64,000 nucleotides of DNA from Ectothiorhodospiraceae bacterium (lineage in GTDB: Bacteria; Pseudomonadota; Gammaproteobacteria; Nitrococcales; Aquisalimonadaceae), in the NCBI GenBank assembly GCA_003565775.1, contig PXAT01000185.1:20425-84424 (forward strand), written 5' to 3'. The translations under genes and the position numbers were made by a program. The notes beneath the pieces are model-generated. The model was not told the origin of the DNA and searched no databases. It worked only from the letters and a program-made list of their open reading frames with translations. Below, in pieces: positions 32,012 to 41,140 of this stretch. The stretch's first letter is position 1. Each line of letters opens with the position of its first letter.

Positions 32012-32392
32012 ATGCAGTTAACCATGCTCAAGTGCAAGCTCCACCAGGCGTGTGTGACCCACACCGAGCTGGACTACGAGGGTTCCTGTGCCATCGATGC
32101 TGATCTGATGGACGCCGCCGGGCTCGTGGAATACGAGCAGATTCAGGTTTACAACCTGCGGAACGGTGAGCGGTTCACCACTTATGCCATCCGTGGCGAG
32201 GCCGGCTCGCGCATGATTTCCATGAATGGAGCCGCCGCGCACAAGGCCAATGCCGGCGATCGGGTGATCATCTGTGCCTATGCGCAGGTGGATGCCGATG
32301 CGCTGGCCGAGTTCAGCCCGCGCCTCGTCTATTGCGACGGTGACAACCGGATCACCGGAACCCGGCGCAATATCCCCCTGCAAGTCGCCTGA
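32012..32392 (+). CDS. panD: Aspartate 1-decarboxylase proenzyme
   Basis: PanD makes beta-alanine for PanC and is a pyruvoyl enzyme that self-cleaves. The 126-residue proenzyme shows the cleavage site Gly24-Ser25 in YEGSCAID, K9 in the conserved MLKCKLHQA and the family's [20 protein letters not shown]. The ATG at 32012 follows AGGAATG. It completes panBCD 66 bp after panC. Maturation usually needs an accessory factor (PanM/PanZ) in enterics; none is seen here. Confidence 0.96.
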   Translation: MQLTMLKCKLHQACVTHTELDYEGSCAIDADLMDAAGLVEYEQIQVYNLRNGERFTTYAIRGEAGSRMISMNGAAAHKANAGDRVIICAYAQVDADALAEFSPRLVYCDGDNRITGTRRNIPLQVA

Positions 32393-32530
32393 TCGGCCGG
32401 TCGAACCGCGTTTTCCCGGCTGCTGTGTCCGGGCAGCCTGACTGTGGAACGATGGCGTTGCCGCACATCATGAGCTGCCCCCGGGAACAAGGCAGAGGCC
32501 GGCTCAGGCGTGCGCAAGGACCACTGATAT

Positions 32531-33364
32531 TCAGATCCGGCCGGCGGCCTGGGCCGCCATGATTTCCCTGACCAGGGGTTTCATGAAAAAGCTGTCTGCC
32601 GGTTGCAGGTCCGCCTTGACCCCGTGCTTGGTCAATGTGTCGCTGACCACGGGCCCGACCGAGGCCACCAGCAGCTGATCCAGCGCCGCCTTCAGGGCCT
32701 GCTCCCGGCCGGCGTTGGTGGCCACCGCGAACAGCCGCTCCACCTGGGATTTACTGGTAAAGGCGATCACCTGAACCGCACCGTCCTCCAGCGCATCCAG
32801 TAGCCCGAGTACCTGTGGGTCGTCCATGTCGTTTTCGTAGACGTAGGGCGCGACCGGTTCGCTGCTGGCGCCGGCCTCCGCAAGCGCCGTCATCAGCGGC
32901 GGGTTTGTTTCCTGCCCGTAGAGCTGCACGCCGACCCGTTTACCGTTCAGATCGAGTCCGGCCAGCGTGCGGATGACGCCGGCCGTGGTCGGCGATTCCG
33001 CCAGCTGATCCGGTTTCAGCCCGAACGCGCGCAGCGCGCGCCCCGGCTTGGGGCCGCGGGTGAGGGTTCGCGTGGCTCGCAGGGCCCGGGCGAACTCCTG
33101 CGCTCGCCCGCTGCGCTCGGCAAAGCCGGCGAGGCGCCGCAGGCCCTCACCCGTGAGCAGTATCAGCCAGTCCGGCGGCTGCCGGATAAAACGGTCCAGC
33201 CAGGCGCCGACCTGCGCGGCGTCCGGGGTGTCGCGAATCGTAACCAACGGGCAGCGCAGCGTGTCCGCGCCACGGCTTCGCAGCATGTCCGCGAACAGAT
33301 CCAGTTCGCGACTCTCGGCCAGCGCGACGCGCACGCCATGCAAGGCTTGATCGATCTGATTCAC
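32531..33364 (-). CDS. HemD-like protein (uroporphyrinogen-III synthase family)
   Basis: The 277-residue protein has the two-lobed HemD fold signature: GVRVALAESRELDLFADML in lobe 1, LTRGPKPGRALRAFGLKPDQ in the linker region, GKRVGVQLYGQETNPPL in lobe 2 and IAFTSKSQVERLF near the active cleft. The linker resembles the HemD paralogues linked to regulators in other bacteria more than classical HemD, and no hemC is next to it. It could be the sole uroporphyrinogen-III synthase or a paralogue. The GTG start at 33364 overlaps the queG stop (GTGA). Confidence 0.72.
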   Translation of the reverse strand: MNQIDQALHGVRVALAESRELDLFADMLRSRGADTLRCPLVTIRDTPDAAQVGAWLDRFIRQPPDWLILLTGEGLRRLAGFAERSGRAQEFARALRATRTLTRGPKPGRALRAFGLKPDQLAESPTTAGVIRTLAGLDLNGKRVGVQLYGQETNPPLMTALAEAGASSEPVAPYVYENDMDDPQVLGLLDALEDGAVQVIAFTSKSQVERLFAVATNAGREQALKAALDQLLVASVGPVVSDTLTKHGVKADLQPADSFFMKPLVREIMAAQAAGRI

Positions 33365-34440
33365 GATGCCGTTCCCTGTTGTTGCAGTGCCCAGTCCACG
33401 TGTTCGCGCACCAGCGCCGACGGATGGTTGCGCCGCTGTTCCAGCGCTTCGCGAATGCCGCTGGCGGCCGGCGCATTGCCGAGCGCCACGGCGATATTGC
33501 GCAGCCAGCGATCATGACCCAGACGGCGGATCGCGGAACCCTCCGTGCGGCGCAGGAACTCGTCTTCCGACCACTGGAACAGGCGCAGCAGACTGGCCGT
33601 GTCCAGCCCGTGTCGTGGCGCGAAATCCGCCTCGCCGGTGAACTGCGCATAACGGTTCCAGGGACAGACCATCTGGCAGTCGTCGCAGCCGAATACCCGG
33701 TTGCCCATGGCCGCGCGCAGGTCTACCGGAATCGGGTCATGCGACTCGATGGTGAAATAGGCAATGCAGCGCCGGGCGTCCAGCACGTACGGCGCGACGA
33801 TGGCCTCGGTCGGACAGATGCGCATGCAGGCGCTGCAGCTGCCGCAGTGATCGCTGACCGGCGCATCCACCGGCAGCGGAAGATCGGTCAGCAGTTCGCC
33901 GAGAAAGAACCAGGACCCGGCTTCGCGGTTCAGCAGCAGGGTGTGCTTGCCGATCCAGCCCAGTCCGGCCTTCGCCGCCAGCGGTTTTTCCATGGCCGGC
34001 GCGCTGTCGACGATCGCTCGGTAGCCGAACGGCCCGTATTCCGCCGTGATGCGCTCGGCCAGCCGCTGCAGGCGCTTGCGCATCAGCTTGTGGTAATCGC
34101 GCCCCAGCGCATACCGGGCGATGAAGGCCTGCTCCGGGTCCGCCAGCGTGGGGCCGGCATCGGCTGCCGTCTCCGGCAGATAGTCCATGCGCACCGAAAT
34201 CACGCGTCTGGTGCCCGGCACCAGGTCTCGCGGCCGGCTGCGTTTGCGGCCATGCCGCGCCATGTAATCCATGTCACCGTGATAACCGGCCGCCAGCCAC
34301 TCGTCGAGATGCGCTTCCGCCTCGGGCAGATGACCGTCGCTGATACCGAGCTGCTGGAACCCCAGCTCGTCGGCCCAGCTCCGAATCCGGTCGGCGAGAT
34401 TCTCCAGATCCTCGGTATTGTGTTCGCGAGCCTGTTCCAT
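33361..34440 (-). CDS. queG: Epoxyqueuosine reductase
   Basis: QueG reduces epoxyqueuosine to queuosine in tRNA anticodons (GUN) using cobalamin and two 4Fe-4S clusters. The 359-residue protein has the DUF1730-type N-terminus, the catalytic-region segment IVDSAPAMEKPLAAKAGLGW, GKHTLLLNREAGSWFFLGE, and two ferredoxin-like cysteine sets (CGSCSACMRICPTEAI and CDDCQMVCPWN plus nearby Cys). C-terminal HEAT-like helices follow. In many genomes queG faces nnr-tsaE, as it does here across repeat copy E. Confidence 0.96.
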   Translation of the reverse strand: MEQAREHNTEDLENLADRIRSWADELGFQQLGISDGHLPEAEAHLDEWLAAGYHGDMDYMARHGRKRSRPRDLVPGTRRVISVRMDYLPETAADAGPTLADPEQAFIARYALGRDYHKLMRKRLQRLAERITAEYGPFGYRAIVDSAPAMEKPLAAKAGLGWIGKHTLLLNREAGSWFFLGELLTDLPLPVDAPVSDHCGSCSACMRICPTEAIVAPYVLDARRCIAYFTIESHDPIPVDLRAAMGNRVFGCDDCQMVCPWNRYAQFTGEADFAPRHGLDTASLLRLFQWSEDEFLRRTEGSAIRRLGHDRWLRNIAVALGNAPAASGIREALEQRRNHPSALVREHVDWALQQQGTAS

Positions 34441-34453
34441 GACGCGACAGCTT

Positions 34454-34739
34454 ACGGAAACACGGATTCCTTCACACCTGCGGCTTCGTCATACTGCAGG
34501 GAGGCACGCGCCTTGTGGTGTCCAGCCAGGGGACGCCCTGACACCCTGATTCGCCACCTGCGCCGAGTCGAGCGGGCGGATGCCGGCTCGGCATCGAAGC
34601 CCAGAACGCGATTCGGCGCGGAATCGATGTCCACCGATGCGCCGCTTGACCGCGGGATGACGGCGGCGCTGCGCAGTGCGCCTCGCCTCGGAAAAACGCG
34701 GACGCCAACGCAGACGCAAGAATAGAGCAGAGCTTTCCC
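34454..34739 (+). repeat. Dispersed MITE-like repeat, copy E (about 286 bp)
   Basis: This diverged full-length copy fills the divergent queG/nnr spacer. The left end (CGGAAACACGGATTCCTTCA) and left half are degraded. From GCCGCTTGACCGCGGGATGA through CGGAAAAACGCGGACGCCAA to CAAGAATAGAGCAGAGCTTT and the final CCC, the right half matches the other copies. Its last base abuts the nnr ATG, so the nnr leader and any ribosome-binding site are repeat sequence. Confidence 0.75.
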
Positions 34740-36227
34740 ATGCCCATGCAGACGCTTCCACAGGACCTCTATCGGCCGGACCAGGTCGCCGACATGGATC
34801 GGCTCGCGATCCAGGAGCACGGTATCGCCGGTCTCGATCTGATGCATCGCGCCGGTCGCGCCGCCTATCGGGATTTGCGGCGGGAATGGCCGGCCGTTCG
34901 CCGGCTGGTGATTTTCTGTGGTGCCGGCAACAACGGTGGCGATGGCTACGTGATCGGCCGGGCCGCGCTTGCTGACGGTCTGTCGGTGCAGCTGTTTCAG
35001 CTCGGCGGCCGGGATCGCCTGCGCGGTGACGCCGCCACGGTCGCCGCCGAATTCGAGGCCACAGGCGGTCGTCATGAGGTCTTCGAACACATGGTCGGCG
35101 GCCCGGACACCGTGGTGGTGGACGCGATGTTCGGCACCGGACTCGATCGTCCTCTGGAGGGCATCTGGAAGCAGGCCGTGCATGCGATCAACGCGGCCGG
35201 CATGCCGATCCTCGCGGTCGATATCCCGTCGGGCTTGCACGGGGGCCGTGGTGAAGTCATGGGGGAAGCCGTGCGTGCCGATGTCACGGTCACCTTCATC
35301 GGTCTCAAGCTGGGTCTGTTTGCCGGTCAGGGGCCGGCCTGCCGGGGGCGGCTGTGCTTTCACGATCTCGCCGTGCCGGACGTGGTGCGCCAGGCGCATG
35401 CGCCCGCCGCGCGCCGCTACCGGCATGGCGATGGCTCACCCCCCGTGCCGGGGCGCCAGGCGCTGGCGCACAAGGGGGACAGTGGTCATCTGCTGATCAT
35501 CGGCGGTAATCGGGGCATGGGCGGCGCTGCCCTGCTGGCCGGTCGGGGGGCGCTGCGCGCCGGCGCCGGCCTGGTCTCGGTTGCAACCCGGCCGGAACAT
35601 GTCCCGTCGCTGCTGGCGGCGCAGCCCGAGTTGATGAGTCACGGGCTGGAGCGCGTGCAGGACCTGGACGTGCTGTCGGACCGAGCAGACGTGCTTCTGC
35701 TCGGACCCGGCCTGGGGCAGGACGACTGGGCCAGGGGTCTGCTGGAGCGTGCGGGCGCCAGTGGTAAACCGCTGGTACTGGATGCCGATGCGCTGAATCT
35801 GGTGGCCGCCGGCTGTGGCGTGCCCGGCATGGTTCTGTTGACTCCGCATCCCGGCGAAGCGGCGCGTCTTCTGGGAAGCAGCACGCGGGAAGTACAGGCC
35901 GATCGTCTGGCGGCAGCGCAGCAGCTCAGTGATCAGACGCAGGCCGTGGTCGTGCTGAAAGGCGCGGGCAGCGTGATTGCCGCCCCCGGCCAGGTGCCCT
36001 GGCTCTGCGACGGCGGCAGTCCCGCATTGGCAACCGGCGGCACGGGCGACGTGCTCGCCGGTGTTGCGGCCGCGCTGCTGGCGTCCGGCATGGACCCGCA
36101 TTCGGCGCTGCTGACGGCGGTGGCGGCGCATGCCGAAGCCGGCGAGCGCCTGGCGGCCGCCGAGGGAGTCCGTGGACTGCTGGCTTCGGATCTTCCGGAC
36201 GCGATCCGGACGCTGCTGCAGGCATGA
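34740..36227 (+). CDS. nnr: Bifunctional NAD(P)H-hydrate epimerase / ADP-dependent dehydratase
   Basis: Nnr repairs hydrated NAD(P)H. The 495-residue fusion has the YjeF_N epimerase domain (about 1-215; FCGAGNNGGDGYVIGRAA, MFGTGLDRPLEG and VDIPSGLHGGRG) and the ribokinase-like ADP-dependent dehydratase domain (about 235-495; GNRGMGGAALLAGRGALRAG, LTPHPGEAARLLG and the anion hole ATGGTGDVLAG). The start is the ATG at 34740 or 34746, and it touches the end of repeat copy E. The stop overlaps tsaE (ATGA). Confidence 0.95.
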   Translation: MPMQTLPQDLYRPDQVADMDRLAIQEHGIAGLDLMHRAGRAAYRDLRREWPAVRRLVIFCGAGNNGGDGYVIGRAALADGLSVQLFQLGGRDRLRGDAATVAAEFEATGGRHEVFEHMVGGPDTVVVDAMFGTGLDRPLEGIWKQAVHAINAAGMPILAVDIPSGLHGGRGEVMGEAVRADVTVTFIGLKLGLFAGQGPACRGRLCFHDLAVPDVVRQAHAPAARRYRHGDGSPPVPGRQALAHKGDSGHLLIIGGNRGMGGAALLAGRGALRAGAGLVSVATRPEHVPSLLAAQPELMSHGLERVQDLDVLSDRADVLLLGPGLGQDDWARGLLERAGASGKPLVLDADALNLVAAGCGVPGMVLLTPHPGEAARLLGSSTREVQADRLAAAQQLSDQTQAVVVLKGAGSVIAAPGQVPWLCDGGSPALATGGTGDVLAGVAAALLASGMDPHSALLTAVAAHAEAGERLAAAEGVRGLLASDLPDAIRTLLQA

Positions 36228-36700
36228 GCGACGATCCGATGCGGATCCCGCTGGCCGATGCCGCCGCCACCGAGGCCCTGGGTGCAGCGCTGGCGCGCGC
36301 CCTCACCGGTCAGGCACTGGTGGTATTCCTCCGCGGTGATCTCGGCGCCGGCAAGACCACCCTGGCGCGGGGGCTGCTGCAGGCGCTGGGTCACACGGGC
36401 GCCGTGCGCAGCCCGACCTACACGCTGATGGAACCCTACGACCTGGCCATCGGCCGCTGCCTGCATCTGGATCTCTACCGCATGGTCGATGCCGAAGAAC
36501 TGGAATACCTCGGTCTGCGGGAAGAGGTCGGGCAGGCGGCGCTGCTGCTGGTGGAGTGGCCGGAGCAGGGCGGTGAGCTGCTGCCGCCGGCGGATGTCCG
36601 GATCGATCTCTCGGATGAGGTCGGTGGCACAGGCCGTGTGGCAACGCTGCGGGCCGAGTCCGACCTCGCACGGGCACTGCTGCAACGCCTGAATTCCTGA
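36224..36700 (+). CDS. tsaE: tRNA threonylcarbamoyladenosine biosynthesis ATPase TsaE
   Basis: TsaE is the ATPase of the TsaBDE complex that installs t6A37 on ANN-decoding tRNAs. The 158-residue protein has the P-loop GDLGAGKTTLARGLLQALG (38-56), SPTYTLMEPYDL, HLDLYRM and LLLVEWPEQG, all family hallmarks. It is coupled to nnr by a 4-bp overlap, as in E. coli. Its TGA stop (36698-36700) coincides with the TGACTGCGGCGCTGC core of repeat fragment F. Confidence 0.95.
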   Translation: MSDDPMRIPLADAAATEALGAALARALTGQALVVFLRGDLGAGKTTLARGLLQALGHTGAVRSPTYTLMEPYDLAIGRCLHLDLYRMVDAEELEYLGLREEVGQAALLLVEWPEQGGELLPPADVRIDLSDEVGGTGRVATLRAESDLARALLQRLNS

Positions 36701-36783
36701 CTGCGGCGCTGCGCAGCGCCGCCTTGCCTAGGAAAAAATGCGGACTCCAACGCAGGCGTGCGAATAAATCAGAGCTTCCTTTA
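36698..36783 (+). repeat. Right-half fragment of the MITE-like repeat (copy F)
   Basis: TGACTGCGGCGCTGCGCAGC, then AAAAAATGCGGACTCCAACG, then GCGAATAAATCAGAGCTTCC match the right half of full copies closely. The left half is missing and the junction lies exactly at the tsaE stop, whose TGA is shared. It lies upstream of amiB. Confidence 0.75.
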
Positions 36784-36830
36784 GTCAATTCTGGAGTTTT
36801 TCGCTATCCTCTTGCCGAGAATCGAATTTC

Positions 36831-36858
36831 TTGCTTTTATTGGTGCGCAGGGTATACG
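36831..36858 (+). promoter_or_regulatory. Candidate sigma-70 promoter for amiB
   Basis: TTGCTT (36831-36836), a 16-bp spacer and TATACG (36853-36858) lie 33 bp upstream of the amiB GTG, in an AT-rich patch unusual for this window and just downstream of repeat fragment F. Confidence 0.4.
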
Positions 36859-36890
36859 GTAAACCCATCTGCTTTCGAGGAGCGTCTGCC

Positions 36891-38189
36891 GTGTCCAGCC
36901 TCATCCGGGTTCTTCTGGCCTGCACCTGTCTGCTGTTCGTCCTTACCGGACAGGCACTTGCCGTCACCGTGGAGAACGTTCGCGTGTGGTCCGAGGATGA
37001 CCGCACGCGCGTCGTGCTGGATCTGTCCGCCGAGGCGGAACACCGGCTGTTCACGCTGGACGACCCCGATCGGGTGGTGATCGATGTCACCGGTGGCCGT
37101 CTTGCCGATGGTGTCGATGCGACCATGCGTGGCCTTCTCCAGGGCATGCGCAGCGCCAACCGGGACAGCGGTGAATTGCGTCTCGTGTTCGATCTGTCAG
37201 GGACCGCCCGCGCCCAGAGCTTCCTGGTCAAGCCCAATGGCGATCAGGGGCACCGCCTGGTGGTGGACCTGCAGCACAGCGAAAAACGGCGGCAGACCGT
37301 GCGGTCCGCGCCGTCCCCGGACAAGCGTGAGTTCGTGGTCGCCATCGACCCCGGCCACGGCGGGCGCGATCCCGGCGCCATCGGCCCCGGCGGCACTCAG
37401 GAAAAGATGGTGGTGCTTGAGGTCGCGAAAAAGCTCGCCTATCTGCTGGAAAAGGAGCCGGGTATCCGGCCGCTGCTGATCCGTGACACCGATACCTTCG
37501 TGCCGTTGGCGGAACGGCGGGAAAAGGCGCGGTCCAGTGAGGCGGACATCTTCATTTCCCTGCATGCCGATGCGGTGGCCAATGGCGGACCTCGCGGCTC
37601 GTCCGTTTATACCCTGTCCCAGTCCGGCGCCAGTTCGCAGGCGGCTCGGCTGGTCGCACAGCGCGAAAATGCCGCAGACCTGATTGGCGGCGTCTCGCTG
37701 TCGGACAAGGACGATCTGGTGCGTTCGGTGCTGGTGGATCTCTCGCGAGCATCGACCCAGCAGGCGAGCATAGAACTGGCTGCCGACGTGCTGACCGAGC
37801 TGTCGCAGGTCGGTCCGATTCACAAGCGGGACGTGGAGCGGGCCGGCTTTGTCGTCCTGCAGTCGCTGGACATGCCGTCGGTGCTGGTGGAACTCGCGTT
37901 CATCTCGAACCCGGTGGAAGAGCGCCAGCTGCGCAGCCCGGATCACCAGTGGGATCTCGCGCGGGCGGTGGCCGGTGGTGTGGCCAGTTATCGCGATCGG
38001 CACCAGCCGGCGACGCGCATGGCCAGTGCGGAATCCGGCAACGGGTCGGGACGCGAGCATGTAGTGCGCCGTGGCGAAACCCTGAGTGGTATTGCCCAGA
38101 AGCACGCCGTCAGTGTCCGGGAGCTGCGTTCGGCCAACGAACTCAATGGTGACCGCATCACGGTCGGGAGCAAGCTCCGCATTCCATAG
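36891..38189 (+). CDS. amiB: N-acetylmuramoyl-L-alanine amidase with AMIN and LysM domains
   Basis: This periplasmic zinc amidase splits septal peptidoglycan during division. The 432-residue protein has a signal peptide (about 1-24, ending ALA), an AMIN domain (about 25-125) for septal targeting, an Amidase_3 domain with zinc ligands in IDPGHGGRDPGA and SLHADAV, and a C-terminal LysM (HVVRRGETLSGIAQKHAVSV). I chose the GTG at 36891, preceded by GAGGAG at ideal spacing. It follows nnr-tsaE and precedes mutL-miaA-hfq, the classic order. The LysM is present in AmiB of some gammaproteobacteria. Confidence 0.93.
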   Translation: MSSLIRVLLACTCLLFVLTGQALAVTVENVRVWSEDDRTRVVLDLSAEAEHRLFTLDDPDRVVIDVTGGRLADGVDATMRGLLQGMRSANRDSGELRLVFDLSGTARAQSFLVKPNGDQGHRLVVDLQHSEKRRQTVRSAPSPDKREFVVAIDPGHGGRDPGAIGPGGTQEKMVVLEVAKKLAYLLEKEPGIRPLLIRDTDTFVPLAERREKARSSEADIFISLHADAVANGGPRGSSVYTLSQSGASSQAARLVAQRENAADLIGGVSLSDKDDLVRSVLVDLSRASTQQASIELAADVLTELSQVGPIHKRDVERAGFVVLQSLDMPSVLVELAFISNPVEERQLRSPDHQWDLARAVAGGVASYRDRHQPATRMASAESGNGSGREHVVRRGETLSGIAQKHAVSVRELRSANELNGDRITVGSKLRIP

Positions 38190-38303
38190 GGACGGGGTTC
38201 CCGGGAACCTCCGTTCTAGCGCTGATTACAATTGTCACCGGTTTCCATCCACCGGGGGGCTTGCCGCATACTGCACGCTTTTGCGAGAGCATCCGGTCCC
38301 GGC

Positions 38304-40085
38304 ATGTCCCGTATTCGCCTGTTACCCGATCAATTGGTCAACCAGATCGCCGCCGGCGAGGTGGTGGAACGTCCTGCGTCCGTGGTCAAGGAACTGGTCG
38401 AGAACAGCCTCGACTCCGGCGCTTGCCGCATTCAGCTGGAACTCGAGGCGGGGGGGCGCAACCGGATTCAGGTCCGGGATGACGGCGCAGGCATGGCGCG
38501 GGACGAGTTGGCGGTCGCGCTCCAGCGCCACGCCACCAGCAAGATCGCCTCGCTGCAGGATCTGGAACGGGTGGCGAGCCTCGGTTTTCGCGGTGAGGCA
38601 TTGCCCAGCATCGCCTCGGTGTCGCGACTGCAACTGACCTCCCGGTGTGCCGACGATGACGCCGGCTGGCAGCTGCAACTCGATGGCGGGCGGCCGCTGG
38701 GCGAGCCGTCGCCCAGCGCCCATCCGGTCGGGACCACCGTGGATGTGCGGGATCTGTTCTACAACACCCCGGCCCGGCGCCGCTTCCTGCGGACCGACCG
38801 TACCGAGTTCACCCATGTGCAGGAGTTGCTGCGCAAGCTGGCGCTGGCGCGTTTCGATGTGGCCATCAGCCTGCGGCACAACCAGCGCGACGTGCTCAAT
38901 CTCCCGGCCTGTATCGACTCGCTCGGGCAGGAGCAGCGGTTGGCAAAGCTCCTCGGCGCGGTGTTCGTCGAGCAGTCATTGCGGCTCGAACGCGAGGCCA
39001 CCGATCTGCGGCTGCAGGGCTGGATCGGATTGCCGACCGCGTCCCGCGGGCAACCGGATCTTCAGTATCTGTTCGTCAACGGCCGTGCGGTGCGCGATCG
39101 CAGTGCCGCACACGCCGTGCGTCGGGCCTACCAGGATGTGCTGTTCAAGGACCGCTATCCGGCCTATGTGCTGTATCTGGAGGTGGATCCGACCCAGGTC
39201 GATGTCAACGTGCATCCGGCCAAATCCGAGGTCCGTTTTCGCGATGGCCGACTGCTCTACGACTTCGTGTTCCGGACCGTGTCCGAGGCGCTGGCCGAAG
39301 TGCGGCCGCGGTCTGCCGCGCCGGTGACACCTGTGCCGGCTCCGACAGAGGCCTGGCCGCTGCGGGGTGACGCACGCGCTTCGCCCGCCGTCGGCCGTCT
39401 TGCGCTGGGCGAGCCGGCCCCGGCCTACCAGGCGAGCGACAAGCCGGTCGCGTCGGTATTGCCAGGCGTGGCTGCCGACGAGGCGCCTGAAGCCCCGGCG
39501 GTGCCGCCACTGGGGTATGCCGTGGCCCAGATCCACGGCGTCTATATCCTGGCGGAGAATCCTGCCGGGCTGGTGCTGGTGGACATGCATGCGGCGCACG
39601 AGCGGATCGTCTACGAGCGCATGAAGCTGCAATACCAGGCTCAGGGTGTGCAGTCGCAGGCCTTGCTGACGCCGGTCAGCGTCGCCGTTTCGTCGGCCGA
39701 GGCCACGCTTGCCGAAGAACAGGCCGAGGTGTTCGCCGCGGTGGGCCTGGAACTGGATCGCAGCGGCCCCGAGACGCTGCTCGTGCGCAGTCTGCCGGCG
39801 CTGCTGCCGGGGGCCGACGCGGCGCGACTGGTGCGTGACGTGCTCGCGGATTTCCGCACTCAGGGCCAGTCGCAACGTCTGTCCGAAAGGCTGAATCATG
39901 TGCTCGGCACCATGGCCTGTCACGGTTCGGTGAGAGCGAACCGGCAACTGGAACCGGCCGAAATGAATGCCCTGTTGCGCGACATGGAGCGCACGCCGAA
40001 TGCCGGGCAATGCAACCACGGGCGCCCCACCTGGACCCAGCTAGACATGGCGGCGCTGGACCGTCTGTTCCTGCGCGGCCAGTAA
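38304..40085 (+). CDS. mutL: DNA mismatch repair protein MutL, with endonuclease motif
   Basis: MutL couples mismatch recognition by MutS to downstream nicking. The 593-residue protein has the GHKL ATPase domain (QLVNQIAAGEVVERPASVVK, VRDDGAGMARDEL, GFRGEALPSIASVS) and a C-terminal dimerisation domain. That domain carries DMHAAHERIVYE, matching the DQHA(x)2E(x)4E endonuclease motif with Gln replaced by Met, plus ACHGSVRANR and CNHGRPTW. This is the Pseudomonas-like, nicking-competent type, unlike E. coli MutL. The ATG at 38304 has a weak ribosome-binding site. Confidence 0.95.
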   Translation: MSRIRLLPDQLVNQIAAGEVVERPASVVKELVENSLDSGACRIQLELEAGGRNRIQVRDDGAGMARDELAVALQRHATSKIASLQDLERVASLGFRGEALPSIASVSRLQLTSRCADDDAGWQLQLDGGRPLGEPSPSAHPVGTTVDVRDLFYNTPARRRFLRTDRTEFTHVQELLRKLALARFDVAISLRHNQRDVLNLPACIDSLGQEQRLAKLLGAVFVEQSLRLEREATDLRLQGWIGLPTASRGQPDLQYLFVNGRAVRDRSAAHAVRRAYQDVLFKDRYPAYVLYLEVDPTQVDVNVHPAKSEVRFRDGRLLYDFVFRTVSEALAEVRPRSAAPVTPVPAPTEAWPLRGDARASPAVGRLALGEPAPAYQASDKPVASVLPGVAADEAPEAPAVPPLGYAVAQIHGVYILAENPAGLVLVDMHAAHERIVYERMKLQYQAQGVQSQALLTPVSVAVSSAEATLAEEQAEVFAAVGLELDRSGPETLLVRSLPALLPGADAARLVRDVLADFRTQGQSQRLSERLNHVLGTMACHGSVRANRQLEPAEMNALLRDMERTPNAGQCNHGRPTWTQLDMAALDRLFLRGQ

Positions 40086-40106
40086 ACGCGCCTGGTGAGG
40101 GAGACC

Positions 40107-41039
40107 ATGGATCAAGCCGTCATCTGCCTGATGGGGCCGACCGCTTGCGGCAAGACCGATCTGGCCGTGGAGCTGGCACAACATCGACCGCTGGATATCA
40201 TCAGCGTTGATTCGGCCATGGTCTACCGCGGCATGGATATCGGCACGGCCAAACCGGACCCGGAGGTCCTGGCGCGGGCGCCGCATGCGCTGATCGATAT
40301 CTGCGACCCGCTCGAGAGCTACTCGGCGGCCCGGTTCCGGGAGCATGCCCTCGCCGAAGTCCGGGCCAGTCATGCCCGCGGTCGCATTCCCCTGCTGGTG
40401 GGTGGCACCATGCTGTATTTCCGGGCGCTGCGCTGCGGACTGTCCGATGTGCCGCCAGCGGATCCGGAAATCCGTGATGCCCTGACCGCGGAGGCCGAGG
40501 AGCGCGGCTGGGCGGCTCTGCATGCCGAGCTCGCCGGCATCGATCCGGCCGCCGCGCAGCGCATCCACATGCGCGATGCGCAGCGTATTCAGCGGGCGCT
40601 GGAGGTGTTCCGGCTTACCGGGCAGCCGATGTCCGCCTTGCAGGCAACGCGTCAGCGCCCGCCCGGTCTGGCTTTTTTCAATCTGGCTCTGATGCCGGGC
40701 CGGCGGGAGCAACTGCATGGGCGCATCGAACAGCGCTTCCGCTCGATGCTTGACCACGGATTGATCGACGAAGTGCAGGCCTTGCGCCGGATTGACGGGC
40801 TGGGGCTGAACCACCCGTCCATGCGCGCGGTCGGATATCGGCAGGTCTGGCAGTACCTGGACGGTGAATACGATCGGGAGACGATGACCTGGCGCGGCAT
40901 CTTTGCCAGTCGCCAGTTCGCCAAACGCCAGCTGACCTGGCTGCGTGCGGAGCGGGAGCTTTGCACGCTTGAGGCGGAGGCGACAGATCTTCCGATCCGC
41001 GCACTGGCAATGATTGATCGCTGGCTGACGGAGCACTGA
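40107..41039 (+). CDS. miaA: tRNA dimethylallyltransferase
   Basis: MiaA prenylates A37 of UNN-decoding tRNAs. The 310-residue enzyme has the P-loop MGPTACGKTDLA (9-20), SVDSAMVYRGMDIGTAKP, the tRNA-contact region PLLVGGTMLYFRAL and FASRQFAKRQLTWLR near the C-terminus. I chose the ATG at 40107 over a GTG at 40095 because GTGAGGGAG serves as its Shine-Dalgarno. It sits between mutL and hfq as in E. coli. The stop is followed by CTGATCTGCTG, perhaps coincidental similarity to the repeat terminus. Confidence 0.96.
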   Translation: MDQAVICLMGPTACGKTDLAVELAQHRPLDIISVDSAMVYRGMDIGTAKPDPEVLARAPHALIDICDPLESYSAARFREHALAEVRASHARGRIPLLVGGTMLYFRALRCGLSDVPPADPEIRDALTAEAEERGWAALHAELAGIDPAAAQRIHMRDAQRIQRALEVFRLTGQPMSALQATRQRPPGLAFFNLALMPGRREQLHGRIEQRFRSMLDHGLIDEVQALRRIDGLGLNHPSMRAVGYRQVWQYLDGEYDRETMTWRGIFASRQFAKRQLTWLRAERELCTLEAEATDLPIRALAMIDRWLTEH

Positions 41040-41131
41040 TCTGCTGCCACGCTTGTGTCAGCGTCTCCGCAGGGCCTTGATACCGCGCATATTCGCCTAC
41101 ACTTCATTGCCGAAGGGCGGTCGTTCGCCTG

Positions 41132-41140
41132 TGATAGACT
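41132..41140 (+). promoter_or_regulatory. Candidate extended -10 promoter for hfq
   Basis: TGATAGACT contains a TGn-TAGACT element about 100 bp upstream of hfq, inside the otherwise gene-free miaA-hfq gap. The leader downstream is AT-rich (ATTTTTTTGG, TTAAAAATAACAAATGATCG). Confidence 0.35.

Noticed and set aside
38216..38232. AGCGCTGATT after amiB, resembling the repeat terminus, next to a GGTTCCCGGGAACC palindrome
   Set aside because: A ten-base match without flanking similarity could be chance; the palindrome lacks a convincing T-run.
41034..41050. CACTGATCTGCTG at the miaA stop as another stop-codon repeat end
   Set aside because: Nine matching bases only and no further similarity downstream; not counted.
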